Below the pieces are notes generated by a model. It was not told where the DNA came from, made no database searches, and saw only the letters and a list, made by a program, of their open reading frames with translations. Positions 25,164-34,096 of a DNA stretch of 64,000 nt are shown here, piece after piece. The position numbers were made by a program, and so were the translations under genes. Each line of letters opens with the position of its first letter. Positions within the stretch are counted from its first letter, which is position 1. The DNA comes from DATCLS01 sp035296625. Its GTDB lineage: Bacteria; Actinomycetota; Acidimicrobiia; Acidimicrobiales; VFJN01. Location: assembly GCA_035296625.1 (NCBI GenBank), contig DATHAO010000062.1:42934-106933 (forward strand). Direction: 5' to 3'.

Positions 25164-26333
25164 TTGCGAAACCGTACGAGCTGCACGTTGGCCGCCGCCC
25201 TGGTCCTGATCACCGCCCTGTCCGCCTGCTCGTCCTCGGGCGGGTCCGGCGCCGACGGTGACGGGCGCGACACCGCCGCCCCGGCGACCACCGCGGCCCC
25301 GCACGATCTCGTCTACCCGGGCGACGAGTGGGCCGAGGCCGAGCCCGCCGACGAGGGCTTCGACCCCGAGGTGCTCGAGGTGCTGGCGTCCGAGTCCGAG
25401 GGTGCCGGGTCGAACTGCTTCCTCGTCACCCGCCGGGGCCGCCTGGTGGGCGAGTGGTACTGGAACGGCACCGACGCCGGCTCGAGCCAGGAGGTCTTCT
25501 CGGCCACGAAGTCCTACGGCAGCACGCTGGTCGGCATCGCGGAGGCCGACGGTGCGCTCGACATCGACGACCCGGCGTCCGACTACATCACCGACTGGCG
25601 CGGCACCGGGTCGGAGAACGTCACGATCCGCAACCTGCTGAGCAACGACTCCGGGAGGTTCTGGAGCCTGCAGTCCGACTACCAGCAGCTCATCGTGGCG
25701 GCGGATCGCGACGCCTACGCCGTCGACCTCGACCAGGCGGCCGAGCCCGGGACGACGTGGGCGTACAACAACGCGGCCATCCAGACCCTCGACGTGGTCA
25801 TCGAGGAGGCCACCGGACAGGACACCGCCGAGTTCGCCGAGGAGCGCCTGTTTGGCCGGCTCGGCATGGACCACACCGAGATGACCAGGGACAACGAGGG
25901 CAACCCGCTCATCTTCATGGGGTTGCACTCGACCTGCCGTGACATGGCCCGCTTCGGCTACCTGTTCCTGCGGGGCGGTGCCTGGGACGGCACGCAGATC
26001 GTGCCGGAGGAGTGGGTGGCGGCCGCCACCGGCGACTCGTCGCAGGAGCTGAACGCGGCCTACGGCTACCTGTGGTGGCTGAACCGGCGGGGCCCGGTGC
26101 TCGACCCGGTGCGAGCCACGACCGCCGCCGAGGGCGAGGACCAGGCCGACGGTCAGATGGTTCCCGGCGCCCCCGAGGACATGTTCTGGGCGCTCGGACT
26201 CGGCGGCCAGGTCCTCTCGGTCGACCCCGGCTCCGAGACCGTCGTCGTGCGGCTCGGCCCAGGTGCCACCGCCGGCGGCTACGGCCCCAGGCAGGCCGCC
26301 AAGGTCGTGACCGAGGCGCTCGTCGCACCGTGA
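25164..26333 (+). CDS. Beta-lactamase-family serine hydrolase lipoprotein
   Basis: A 389-residue exported protein. TTG 25164 follows a strong GGGGGGA ribosome site and gives a lipoprotein signal (LAAALVLITALSACSSSG). The catalytic SxxK is SATK (in EVFSATKSYGSTLVGIAEAD, about residue 113) and the YxN is in GTTWAYNNAAIQTLDVVIEE. This is the class C beta-lactamase/D-alanyl carboxypeptidase/6-aminohexanoate hydrolase superfamily; real function could be an esterase, peptidase or amide hydrolase. Membership in penicillin resistance is not implied. The gene ends 64 bp from an oppositely oriented gene with a hairpin between. Confidence 0.9.
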   Translation: MRNRTSCTLAAALVLITALSACSSSGGSGADGDGRDTAAPATTAAPHDLVYPGDEWAEAEPADEGFDPEVLEVLASESEGAGSNCFLVTRRGRLVGEWYWNGTDAGSSQEVFSATKSYGSTLVGIAEADGALDIDDPASDYITDWRGTGSENVTIRNLLSNDSGRFWSLQSDYQQLIVAADRDAYAVDLDQAAEPGTTWAYNNAAIQTLDVVIEEATGQDTAEFAEERLFGRLGMDHTEMTRDNEGNPLIFMGLHSTCRDMARFGYLFLRGGAWDGTQIVPEEWVAAATGDSSQELNAAYGYLWWLNRRGPVLDPVRATTAAEGEDQADGQMVPGAPEDMFWALGLGGQVLSVDPGSETVVVRLGPGATAGGYGPRQAAKVVTEALVAP

Positions 26334-26351
26334 CGGGCCCAGGCGGCCGCG

Positions 26352-26377
26352 CGCGCCGGCCGGTCGGCGCCGGCGCG
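26352..26377. terminator. Hairpin between convergent genes
   Basis: CGCGCCGGC and GCCGGCGCG form a perfect 9-bp stem around an 8-base loop between two gene ends that face each other. There is no clear T run, so it is only a candidate bidirectional terminator. Confidence 0.5.
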
Positions 26378-26396
26378 GGCCCCGGGCGGCGGCGGG

Positions 26397-26669
26397 TCAG
26401 CGGGGAACGGCGGCGGGGAAGCGGACGTAGGTGTCGATGAGCAACCGGCCCAGCTCGGCGGGCCGTGGCGTCGGGCCGTCGAGGACGCGGCGGTCGCGCA
26501 GGTCGGCCTCGAGCGTGGCCAGGATCCGCTCGAGCGACAGGTCGTCGGCGTGGGTCGCCCAGGCGTCGCGCTCGGCAAGGTCCGCGAAGCAGTACGCCTT
26601 CCACGAGACGGAGTAGCGCAGGTCGTCGGTGCCGTAGGTCGCCACCCCGCGGCCGTCGCGGTCTCGCAC
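26397..26669 (-). CDS. Hypothetical protein
   Basis: A protein of about 90 residues that I do not recognise. It has a plausible folded composition: GVATYGTDDLRYSVSWKAYC, then LAERDAWATHADDLSLERIL and a helical C-terminus ending LIDTYVRFPAAVPR. The frame stays open upstream to 26723, but that would cross the ribosome site of the divergent Asp23 gene, so GTG 26669 is preferred. Coding character is supported by the non-repetitive sequence with aromatic residues. The start is uncertain. Confidence 0.55.
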   Translation of the reverse strand: MRDRDGRGVATYGTDDLRYSVSWKAYCFADLAERDAWATHADDLSLERILATLEADLRDRRVLDGPTPRPAELGRLLIDTYVRFPAAVPR

Positions 26670-26725
26670 AGTCCAGCGGCGGTCATCTCGGCCAGGATGG
26701 GCGCCGTCCTGACCAGGAGGCACCA

Positions 26726-27280
26726 GTGACCGACTTCTCGGGCGAGAACCGGGCGCCCGCGCACGGATCCGCGCCCCTCCCCGCCCGTCCCGACGACGGC
26801 CTCGTGCGCAACGGCGAGCTGGCGCCCCCCGGGCCGCCCCCCTCGAGCGGGCAGCGGCTCGCCGCCGTCGTGAAGGGACGCATCGACGTGGCCGACGAGG
26901 TGGTCGAGAAGGTGGCCGGCCTGGCCGCCATGGAGGTCGAGGGCGTCGCCGACCTGGGCGGCGACATCGCCCGGGCGCTCGAGAGCGTACGCGAGCGCAT
27001 CGGCATCGGCCAGAAACGTGGCGACCAGGGCGTCAAGGCCGAGATCTCGGGCCGCGAGGTTGCCCTCGACGTCGTGATCGTCATCGAGTACGGCCACGTG
27101 GTGATGGACGTGGCCCGCCGGGTGCAGGCGAACGTGGCCGTCACGACCCAGCGCATGCTCGGTCTCAGCGTCGTCGAGGTGAACGTCACCGTCGACGACG
27201 TGAAGATGCCCGCGCCGGCCCCGGCCGCCGATGGCTACGACGACGAGGGCGGCGGCGGCAGGGTCACCATCGACGGCTGA
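26726..27280 (+). CDS. Asp23/Gls24 family envelope stress protein
   Basis: A 184-residue Asp23/Gls24 (DUF322) protein. After a Pro-rich 50-residue start, the domain runs GRIDVADEVVEKVAGLAAME, VEGVADLGGDIARALESVRE, KAEISGREVALDVVIVIEYG and NVAVTTQRMLGLSVVEVNVT. These proteins lie under the cell membrane in Gram-positives and respond to alkaline or envelope stress. GTG 26726 follows AGGAGG at 6-bp spacing. The membrane-anchor partner genes (AmaP-like) often found beside it are not present. Confidence 0.9.
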   Translation: MTDFSGENRAPAHGSAPLPARPDDGLVRNGELAPPGPPPSSGQRLAAVVKGRIDVADEVVEKVAGLAAMEVEGVADLGGDIARALESVRERIGIGQKRGDQGVKAEISGREVALDVVIVIEYGHVVMDVARRVQANVAVTTQRMLGLSVVEVNVTVDDVKMPAPAPAADGYDDEGGGGRVTIDG

Positions 27281-27709
27281 CGACCGTGGCCGCCGGCGCG
27301 GCCGACGGGAGCGCGACGCCGCATCGGGAACCCGGTGCCCGGCCCGACCGGGTCGGGGCCTTCGCCGCCTCCGCTCCGTCAGCTCGCCCGCCGGGTGACC
27401 GGCCCGGGCGCGGGTCCTGTCGCCTGCGGTGCCGGCCTACCGCCGCCGGGGAAACGCCCTGGAAGCGGCCGGCATCCTCAGCGCCACCCGCCCTGGCCTC
27501 GCCTGTTGGGCGCACCAGAACGCTTCTTGGCGTTCCGGCTCCCGGCGGGGGCGCGCGGTCCGCCGGGACAGGAACCAGCCGGACAAGGAGTATCCGGTCA
27601 TTTCGTACTCTTGAGCGGTCCTAGGACACGCGCGGTGCGGATCCGCTAGCATTCGGAGGGACTTTCCTGGTTCGGACGACGCAGGTGGCGCCCGGCGAGG
27701 AGGACCGGC
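27281..27709. other. 429-bp spacer without a supported gene
   Basis: Only short frames of skewed composition are open here. The last 60 bp are less GC-rich (ATTTCGTACTC, then GCGGATCCGC, a 10-bp palindrome at about 27637-27646, then TAGCATTCGGAGGG) and probably hold the promoter of the small gene at 27710. No RNA gene was recognised. Confidence 0.5.
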
Positions 27710-27889
27710 ATGGCGACGTGCGAGTGGCTGGTGTGGTGCAAGACCGAGGGCGCACACCGCGTCGAGATCAGCAGCACGACCGGCACCCAGCGCATCACCG
27801 TGTGCCCGGTGCACCTCGAGAACGCGGAGCGCTACGGCTACCGCCTGGTCGACGACGCCGGCGTCGGGGGCGCACCCGCGCGCCGCTGA
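27710..27889 (+). CDS. Small zinc-ribbon-like protein
   Basis: A 59-residue protein preceded by GAGGAGGA at a good distance. It has C4 and C10 in MATCEWLVWCKTEG and C32-x2-H35 in ITVCPVHLENAERYGYRLV, a layout (C-x5-C-x21-C-x2-H) that resembles a single small zinc ribbon or knuckle. The VEISSTTGTQRITVC strand between the pairs also fits. Short proteins of this style are common and uncharacterised in actinobacteria; it may bind nucleic acid or another protein. Only the cysteine pattern and the strong ribosome site support it. Confidence 0.6.
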   Translation: MATCEWLVWCKTEGAHRVEISSTTGTQRITVCPVHLENAERYGYRLVDDAGVGGAPARR

Positions 27890-28246
27890 TGGCGTTGCCG
27901 CCCGGCGCCTCGGCGACCGGCCAGCGCACACCTCCCGCGGCGCGACCGCGCCCGTGGTGTGCCGTCCGGCGCCTCGGCGACCGAGCCGAACCATGCCTCC
28001 CGTCCGGCTCGACCGGACCGGTGGCCTCCAGGGCCGTCGTCGCCAAGCACTGGCGGGAGCCCACGATCCGGCCCGACAGGGCGCGGAAACGAGGTTTCGG
28101 GCCGGGATGAGCGGTAAGGCCCCTCGCAGCCCGTACACTGAACGCCGGCTGTCCCCACCCGGGTGGTGGGTTTGATGGCCGCAGACGTGATGCTGGCCTG
28201 ACGAGACGGCTTCCTCCGCTCGGCGCAGGTCGGTCATCCCTTCGAG
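27890..28246. other. Spacer before the SNF2 helicase, with a possible interrupted 5' extension
   Basis: No independent gene is supported in the first 285 bp; GAAAC-GAG-GTTTC at 28086-28098 is a short palindrome. The last 72 bp are in frame with the helicase: ATG 28175 opens MAADVMLA, then TGA at 28199-28201, then RDGFLRSAQVGHPFE running into the annotated helicase start. A TGG-to-TGA change would explain this, so the true start may be 28175. Confidence 0.5.
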
Positions 28247-31200
28247 TTGGAGATCGAACTGGACGGAACCACCTTCGAGGCGCTCGTCGCTCTCGAGGCC
28301 TACGGGCAGATCGCGCCGGACGAGCTCGCCGAGCTTCGGGCGCAGCCCGATCGCTGGGCCTCGACGCTGCAGCAGCTCTTCGACGACACCGACGATGCCC
28401 TCGCCGCCCTTGTCGCGGCGGGCAGCGACGCGCCCGAGCAGGTCGTGGCCGACTTCCGGGAGGAGCGGGCGCTGCTGGCCTCCGCGCTCGGCCGCGTCAC
28501 CGGCGAGCAGGTCGTCCCCTTCGAGGCCGACGGCGATGGCGACCGCCGTTCCGATGGTGCCGGCCCGGTGGCTCCCGCCGCGCCGGAGGTGCCGATCCCC
28601 GAGCACCAGAAGGTGGCGGCGCTGCAGGCGTCGTGGTCCAACGGCCTGGTGGTGCTGTGGGCCGCCAACCGGGCCGCTGCCCCCGTCGACCGGGCACGCC
28701 TGGGCGAGATGATCGAGGCCGCGGGCGCCGGGGCGATCGACTGGACGCCCCACAAGGGCGTGCCGCTGCCCGGCGGCGAGCGTGCCGCGGCCGTCGCCGC
28801 CCCCATCGGTGCGGCCCTCGGTTGGCTCGTCGGCGTGGGCGCCGGCCAGCTGGCCACCTCCACCGAGACCGCACTCGGCCTGCGCTGGCTGGGCGAGGTG
28901 GCCGTGTGGGCCACCGACCTCGTGGCCCAGGGTCGCATGGTGCCCGGCCTGCGCCGCGCCGATGCCGCCTCGGGCAAGGGCAACCGCCAGCGCACCGGCG
29001 GCTACGCCGTCGAATGGACGCCGGCCGTCGTCGACCGCCGCCGCCTCGGCCGCCTCTCGGCCCGCATGCCCGGCCCGGTCGCCGCGCTCGACCTCCCGCC
29101 GCGCCCCGAGCGGCTCGCCCGCTCCGTGTTGGGCGCCGCCGTCGACGCCGTTTGCCGCGCCGGCGCCGGCCGGCTGGTGGCGGCCGCCACGCCGCCGGTG
29201 GCCCGGTCCCGCCGCGACGTGTCCGAGTCCGTGCTCGCCGGCATGGCCGGCGGCCCGTTCAACGCCGCGCAGCGCCCGGCCACCGAGGTGGCCGACGACC
29301 TGGCCCGCTGGGCGGCGCCCGTGCTGGGCGACGGAGGGGTCAACCTCACGATCAGCCTCGACGCCCCCGGCGACGACGGCGGCTGGCTGCTGTCGATCGA
29401 GGCCACCGGCGTCGAGCGCCAGGCGGCGCCCGTGGAGAAGGTCCTGGCCGGCTCGGGCACGAAGGTGCAGCGGGTCGAGGCCCAGCTCCGCCGCCTCGAG
29501 CGGCTCGTCCCGGCGCTGAGCCGGTCCAGCCGGCGGGGCACCGTCGTGCTGGCCGCCGACGAGGCCTGGCAGATGATGACCACGACCGGTCCGGCGCTCG
29601 CCGCGGCCGGCTTCGACGTGCGGGTCCCCCGGGCCCAGGCCGGCCGGCGCGTGGCGCCCCGCCTGCGGCTGGAGGCCGACCCGTCGTTGGCGGGACCGTC
29701 GCGGGTTGGGGCCCACCAGCTCTCGAAGGTGCGCTGGTCGGTGCTGTTCGACGACGTCGAGCTCGACGCCGGCGACATCGCCCGCCTCACCGCCCAGGCC
29801 CGCCCCATGGTCCGGGCCAAGGGCCGCTGGGTGCAGCTCGACAAGGCCGATCTGGAAGCCGCCGCCGAGGCGCTCGCCGCTCAGGAGGCGAACACCGAGC
29901 TGTCCGGCGCGGCGATCCTGCGCCACGCCGTCGGCCTCGAGGGCACGACGCTCGCCGGTCCCGCCGTGGTCGACGGCAGCGGCTGGGCGGTCGACCTCGT
30001 CCGCGGCGCCACCGGCGATCCGCCCAAGCCGCTGGCCAGCCCCGAGGGCTTCCGCGGTGACCTGCGCTCGTACCAGGCCGAGGGGCGCGGCTGGCTCGCC
30101 TTCCTCGACCGGGTGGGCCTCGGCGGCATCCTCGCCATGGACATGGGCCTGGGCAAGACGCCGACGGTGCTCGCCCACGTGCTCGCCACGCGGGGCGACG
30201 CCCCCGTGCTGGTCGTGGCCCCGCCGGCCGTGCTGGGCAACTGGGCGGCCGAGGCCACCCGGTTCGCCCCGGACCTGCACATCCGCGTCCACCACGGCGC
30301 CGCCCGCGCCACCGCGGAGGAGCTGCCCAACGCTATGGCGGAGGCCGACGTGGTGCTGACCACGTACGCCACCGCAGTGCGCGACGTCGAGGCCCTGGCC
30401 GCCGTCGACTGGCAACGGGTCGTGCTCGACGAGGCCCAGGCCATCAAGAACCCGGCGAGCGAGGCGGCCCGTGAGCTGCGGCGCATCCCCGCCCGCTCGC
30501 GGCTCGCCCTCACCGGCACGCCGATCGAGAACGGCCTCGGCGACCTGTGGTCGATCCTCGACTTCCTGAACCCGGGCCTGGTCGGTCCGCGCAACGCGTT
30601 CGTGGCGCAGCTGTCGCGATCCGGCGACGGGCGCCAGGCGGCGGGCGAGGCGGCGCTGCGGGCCCTCAACGGCCTGCTCGTGTTCCGCCGCACCAAGTCC
30701 GAGCCCGAGATCGCCGCCGAGCTGCCCGACAAGATCGACGAGCTCGACCACTGCGGCATGACGCCCGAGCAGATCGGGCTCTACCAGGCCGTGCTCGACA
30801 ACCTCGTCGGCTCCGCGCCCGACGGGTCCGACGACCCGGGGGCCCGCACCGGTCAGGTGCTCGCCGCCATCACGGCCCTCAAGCAGATCTGCGACCACCC
30901 GGCCGCCTACCTCGACGACGACGAGGGCCGCCCGCTCGCCGGCCGGTCGGGCAAGCTCTCCCGGCTGGAGGAGCTGATCGAGGGCGTGTTCGAGGCCGGC
31001 GAGCGCATGCTCGTCTTCACGCACTTCGCCCGCTGGGGCGAGAAGCTGGCCGCGCACCTCGCCCAGCACACCGGCGTGCCGATCGCCTGCTACCACGGCG
31101 GCCTGTCCCGAGGCGTGCGCGACCGCCTGGTGCGCGAGTTCCAGGAGGGGACCGGGCCCGGCGCGCTGGTCCTGTCCATCAAGGCCGGCGGCTCGGGCCT

Positions 31201-31525
31201 CAACCTGACCGCCGCCAACCACGTCGTGCTCTACGACCGCTGGTGGAATCCGGCGGTCGAGGATCAGGCCCGCGACCGCTCGTGGCGCATCGGTCAGGCG
31301 AAGACCGTGATCTCGCACCGCCTGGTGTGCCCGGGAACGGTCGACGAACAGGTCGAGGAGGTCGTCGCCGGCAAGCGGAGGATCGCCGATCTCGTCCTGC
31401 CGGCCAGCAGCTCGGTCGGCGACCTGACGCCCGACCAGCTCCGCCAGGCGCTCGGGCTGCGGCCCGACGCGTTGGTCGACGATCCGACCGACGAGGGCGT
31501 CACCCCCGAGGAGACGGCAGCATGA
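28247..31525 (+). CDS. SNF2/RapA-type helicase
   Basis: A 1092-residue SNF2 protein from TTG 28247. Residues 1-600 hold the variable bacterial SNF2 N-terminal region. The motor follows: LGGILAMDMGLGKTPTVLAH (motif I, about 632), DEAQAIKNP (motif II, about 727), LALTGTPIENGLGDLWSILD (motif III), LVFTHFARWGEKLAAHL, and helicase-C with SIKAGGSGLNLTAANHVVLY and ARDRSWRIGQ (motif VI, about 1008). Such enzymes remodel protein-DNA or RNA polymerase complexes; the role here is unknown. TTG is a weak start and the in-frame coding-like stretch ahead of it is cut by a TGA, so the 5' end is doubtful. The stop overlaps the next gene by 4 bp. Confidence 0.9.
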   Translation: MEIELDGTTFEALVALEAYGQIAPDELAELRAQPDRWASTLQQLFDDTDDALAALVAAGSDAPEQVVADFREERALLASALGRVTGEQVVPFEADGDGDRRSDGAGPVAPAAPEVPIPEHQKVAALQASWSNGLVVLWAANRAAAPVDRARLGEMIEAAGAGAIDWTPHKGVPLPGGERAAAVAAPIGAALGWLVGVGAGQLATSTETALGLRWLGEVAVWATDLVAQGRMVPGLRRADAASGKGNRQRTGGYAVEWTPAVVDRRRLGRLSARMPGPVAALDLPPRPERLARSVLGAAVDAVCRAGAGRLVAAATPPVARSRRDVSESVLAGMAGGPFNAAQRPATEVADDLARWAAPVLGDGGVNLTISLDAPGDDGGWLLSIEATGVERQAAPVEKVLAGSGTKVQRVEAQLRRLERLVPALSRSSRRGTVVLAADEAWQMMTTTGPALAAAGFDVRVPRAQAGRRVAPRLRLEADPSLAGPSRVGAHQLSKVRWSVLFDDVELDAGDIARLTAQARPMVRAKGRWVQLDKADLEAAAEALAAQEANTELSGAAILRHAVGLEGTTLAGPAVVDGSGWAVDLVRGATGDPPKPLASPEGFRGDLRSYQAEGRGWLAFLDRVGLGGILAMDMGLGKTPTVLAHVLATRGDAPVLVVAPPAVLGNWAAEATRFAPDLHIRVHHGAARATAEELPNAMAEADVVLTTYATAVRDVEALAAVDWQRVVLDEAQAIKNPASEAARELRRIPARSRLALTGTPIENGLGDLWSILDFLNPGLVGPRNAFVAQLSRSGDGRQAAGEAALRALNGLLVFRRTKSEPEIAAELPDKIDELDHCGMTPEQIGLYQAVLDNLVGSAPDGSDDPGARTGQVLAAITALKQICDHPAAYLDDDEGRPLAGRSGKLSRLEELIEGVFEAGERMLVFTHFARWGEKLAAHLAQHTGVPIACYHGGLSRGVRDRLVREFQEGTGPGALVLSIKAGGSGLNLTAANHVVLYDRWWNPAVEDQARDRSWRIGQAKTVISHRLVCPGTVDEQVEEVVAGKRRIADLVLPASSSVGDLTPDQLRQALGLRPDALVDDPTDEGVTPEETAA

Positions 31526-31890
31526 GTCGACGTCGACGCCGCTCGAACCCCAACGCCGGCAACGGGGGCAACGGTGGCGGCGGGGGCGGCGCGCACGGCC
31601 AGGGTGGCCAGGGCGGCAAGGGCCACCAGGGCGGCGGTCAGAGCTCGGACGCCGTCGCCACGTTCTGGAGCGAGCCCGACGAGGAGCCGACCCCGCCCGA
31701 GCCCATCCGACCCACCTCCATGCCGGCCGCCATCCCGCACTCCCTGGGCGAGCCGCCCCTGCAGCCCGAGGCCGCCGCTGCCCACCACCTGGCAGTGGTC
31801 TACGAGGAGGCCGTTCGGGCCGCCACGGCCCTCGCCGCGGCGAACGGCCTGCTGGCCGACGAGGCCCTCGAGGAGCTCACCGAGGACTGA
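31522..31890 (+). CDS. Small partner of the SNF2 helicase, unknown function
   Basis: A 122-residue protein whose ATG overlaps the helicase stop in an ATGA, so it is translationally coupled. It starts SRRRRRSNPNAGN, followed by a Gly/His/Gln-rich disordered stretch, then an acidic, Pro-rich linker and a helical C-terminus (AHHLAVVYEEAVRAATALAA). The basic low-complexity start suggests nucleic-acid contact. Coupling suggests it acts with the helicase; nothing closer can be said. Confidence 0.7.
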   Translation: MSRRRRRSNPNAGNGGNGGGGGGAHGQGGQGGKGHQGGGQSSDAVATFWSEPDEEPTPPEPIRPTSMPAAIPHSLGEPPLQPEAAAAHHLAVVYEEAVRAATALAAANGLLADEALEELTED

Positions 31891-32018
31891 CGGCCGCTGT
31901 CCACCCTCAGCGGTCCAGCCGGCGGTCCACCCCGGTGATCGTGTCGCCCACGGCGGCGATCTCCTCCAGGCGGTGCGAGATGTGTCATCCGACCGAAGCG
32001 GGTCGTACGTTGCCCGGC

Positions 32019-33188
32019 ATGGACGGGTTGCGCATCGGCGTTGCCGGCACAGGCTTCGTCGGCCGGATCCATGCCCGATCCGCCCGTCTGGCCGGCGCGC
32101 GGCTCGTCGGCGTGGCCGCGTCCACCCCGGACTCGGCAGCCCGCGCCGCCGGTGAGCTGCGGGCCGAGAACGCGTTCGCCTCCGCCGAGGAGCTCGTCGA
32201 GGCCGACGGCATCGACGTCGTGCACCTGTGCACCCCGAACCACCTTCACGAGCCGCTAGCTCTCAAGGCCCTGGCTGCCGGCAGGCACGTGGTGTGCGAG
32301 AAGCCCGTGGCGCTCGACGCCTACGGCGCCCGGCGCATCGCCGAGGCGGCCGCCCGGGCCGGCCGCGTCGTGGCCGTGCCCTTCGTCTACCGGTTCCACC
32401 CCATGGCGCGCGAAGCCCGGGCGCGGGTGGCGGCGGGCGAGCTCGGCCGGATCCGGGTGCTGCACGGCACGTACCTGCAGGACTGGCTGCTCGCGGCCGG
32501 TGATACGAATTGGCGCGTCGACCGCACGCGGGGTGGGCCCTCCCGGGCCTTCGCCGACATCGGCTCGCACTGGTGCGACCTCGTCGAGTTCGTGTCCGGC
32601 ACCCGACTGGCCCGGCTGCTCGCCCACACCTCGACCACGGTGCCCGCCCGGGCCGCCGGGGCCCGGGCGACGTTCGCGGGCGCCGGGCCCGGCGCCGGCC
32701 CGGGTCGCGAAGCCGGCGAGCGGAGCGAGCTGGGCGGCACGGCCGTCACCACCGAAGACGTGGCGCTCGTGCTGTTCGAGACCGACGCCGGCGGCACCGG
32801 CTCCGTGGTGATCAGCCAGGTGGCCGCCGGCCGCAAGAACCGCCTGTGGTTCGAGCTCGACGGGGAGACGGCCTCGGCCGCCTTCGACCAGGAGAACCCC
32901 GACACGCTCTGGATCGGCCGGCGCTCGGGCACCACGCTCGTGGCCCGCGATGCCGCGCACCTCGCCCCCGACGCCGCCCGGCTGGCCACGCTCCCCGCCG
33001 GCCACGGGCAGGGGTACCACGACTGCTTCGACCTGTTCGTGGCCGACGCCTACGCGGCGATGGCGGATCCGTCCGGCCCCGGCCCCGACGGCCTGCCCCT
33101 GATCGCCGACGGCGTCCGCGCCGCGCAGATCACCGACGCCGTGGTGGCGTCGGCCCGGTCCCAGTCCTGGACGGAGGTCCGCTCGTGA
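32019..33188 (+). CDS. Gfo/Idh/MocA-family NAD(P)-dependent oxidoreductase
   Basis: A 389-residue dehydrogenase. The Rossmann start is RIGVAGTGFVGRIHARSARL; DVVHLCTPNHLHEPLALKAL and VVCEKPVALD (EKP motif at about 93) follow; the C-terminal sheet domain includes GGPSRAFADIGSHWCDLVEF with the conserved Asp and His of the active site. Substrates in the family are sugars and inositols. A short Ala/Gly-rich insertion is seen at about 215-240. The stop overlaps the start of the isomerase gene, a common catabolic pair. ATG 32019 is chosen as the residue starting the Rossmann strand. Confidence 0.92.
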   Translation: MDGLRIGVAGTGFVGRIHARSARLAGARLVGVAASTPDSAARAAGELRAENAFASAEELVEADGIDVVHLCTPNHLHEPLALKALAAGRHVVCEKPVALDAYGARRIAEAAARAGRVVAVPFVYRFHPMAREARARVAAGELGRIRVLHGTYLQDWLLAAGDTNWRVDRTRGGPSRAFADIGSHWCDLVEFVSGTRLARLLAHTSTTVPARAAGARATFAGAGPGAGPGREAGERSELGGTAVTTEDVALVLFETDAGGTGSVVISQVAAGRKNRLWFELDGETASAAFDQENPDTLWIGRRSGTTLVARDAAHLAPDAARLATLPAGHGQGYHDCFDLFVADAYAAMADPSGPGPDGLPLIADGVRAAQITDAVVASARSQSWTEVRS

Positions 33189-34096
33189 AACTCGGGTTCC
33201 TGACCGCCTGCCTGCCGAAGCGCTCGCTCCCCGACATCGCCGCCTGGGCGGCTGCCCACGACTACGCCGCCCTCGAGGTGGCGGCCTGGCCGGCGCTCGG
33301 CGACCGGCCGTTCACCGCCACCCACATCGACGTCGCCGCCCTCGACGCCGACGGCACGCTGGCGCTGTTCGACCGCCACGGCCTCACGTTGTCGTCGCTG
33401 GCGTTCTACGACAACAACCTGCACCCCGACCCGGCCGAGCGCCGGCTGATCAACGACCACGTGCTGGCGTGCATCGAGGCGGCCGCCGCGCTCGGCGTGC
33501 CCACCGTCGGCACGTTCGTGGGCCGCAATCCGAGGCGCACGGTGCGCGAGGACCTGGCCGATGCCGAGGCGGTGTTCGCGCCGCTGGTCGACCGGGCGGG
33601 CGAGCGCGGCGTGAAGCTGATCGTCGAGAACTGCGTGATGGAGGGCTGGCACCCCGACGGCTACCCCGGCAACCTCGCGTACTCGCCCGAACTGTGGGAG
33701 TGGATGTTCTCCCTCGGGCTCTACCTGAACTTCGACCCGTCCCACCTGGTGTGGATCGGCATCGACCCCGTGGCGGCCGTGCGACCCTACGTGGATCGCA
33801 TCCCGCACGCCCAGGCCAAAGACGTCGAGCTGTTCCCCGAGCGGCGCAATCGGTACGGGATGTTTGGCAAGGCCGTCGTCCGCGAGGACCCGTGGGACGT
33901 CGGCTGGTGGCGCTACCGCATGCCCGGCCTGGGCCAGGTCGACTGGGCGCGCCTGGTCGACGCCCTCTACGAGGGCGGGTTCGACGGCGTGCTGTCAGTC
34001 GAGCACGAGGACCCCGTGTGGGGCGGCACCCAGGAACGCGTCGAGGCCGGCCTGGAGGTCGCCCACCGCACGCTGGCCCCGCTGATCGTGCGGTAG
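33185..34096 (+). CDS. Sugar phosphate isomerase/epimerase (TIM barrel)
   Basis: A 303-residue AP-endonuclease-2-fold isomerase. It opens KLGFLTACLPKRSLPDIAAW; metal ligands are expected in GVKLIVENCVMEGWHPDGYP (Glu), YLNFDPSHLVWIGIDPVAAV (Asp, His) and FDGVLSVEHEDPVWG (Glu). GTG 33185 overlaps the previous stop by 4 bp, so it works with the oxidoreductase, probably interconverting keto-sugar or inosose intermediates. The substrate is not readable. Confidence 0.92.
   Translation: MKLGFLTACLPKRSLPDIAAWAAAHDYAALEVAAWPALGDRPFTATHIDVAALDADGTLALFDRHGLTLSSLAFYDNNLHPDPAERRLINDHVLACIEAAAALGVPTVGTFVGRNPRRTVREDLADAEAVFAPLVDRAGERGVKLIVENCVMEGWHPDGYPGNLAYSPELWEWMFSLGLYLNFDPSHLVWIGIDPVAAVRPYVDRIPHAQAKDVELFPERRNRYGMFGKAVVREDPWDVGWWRYRMPGLGQVDWARLVDALYEGGFDGVLSVEHEDPVWGGTQERVEAGLEVAHRTLAPLIVR

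Noticed and set aside
25164..26333. Reading the serine hydrolase as a beta-lactam resistance gene
   Set aside because: Only the general SxxK/YxN fold is visible; this superfamily is mostly esterases and peptidases, and no resistance context exists.
27685..28110. A 141-codon frame overlapping the small zinc-ribbon-like gene
   Set aside because: Arg/Pro-rich shadow composition, whereas the alternative frame has a strong ribosome site and patterned cysteines.
31891..32018. Possible short minus-strand gene end between the SNF2 partner and the oxidoreductase
   Set aside because: A fragment on the minus strand reads like a coding end (HRLEEIAAVGDTI-like), but it is too short to support.
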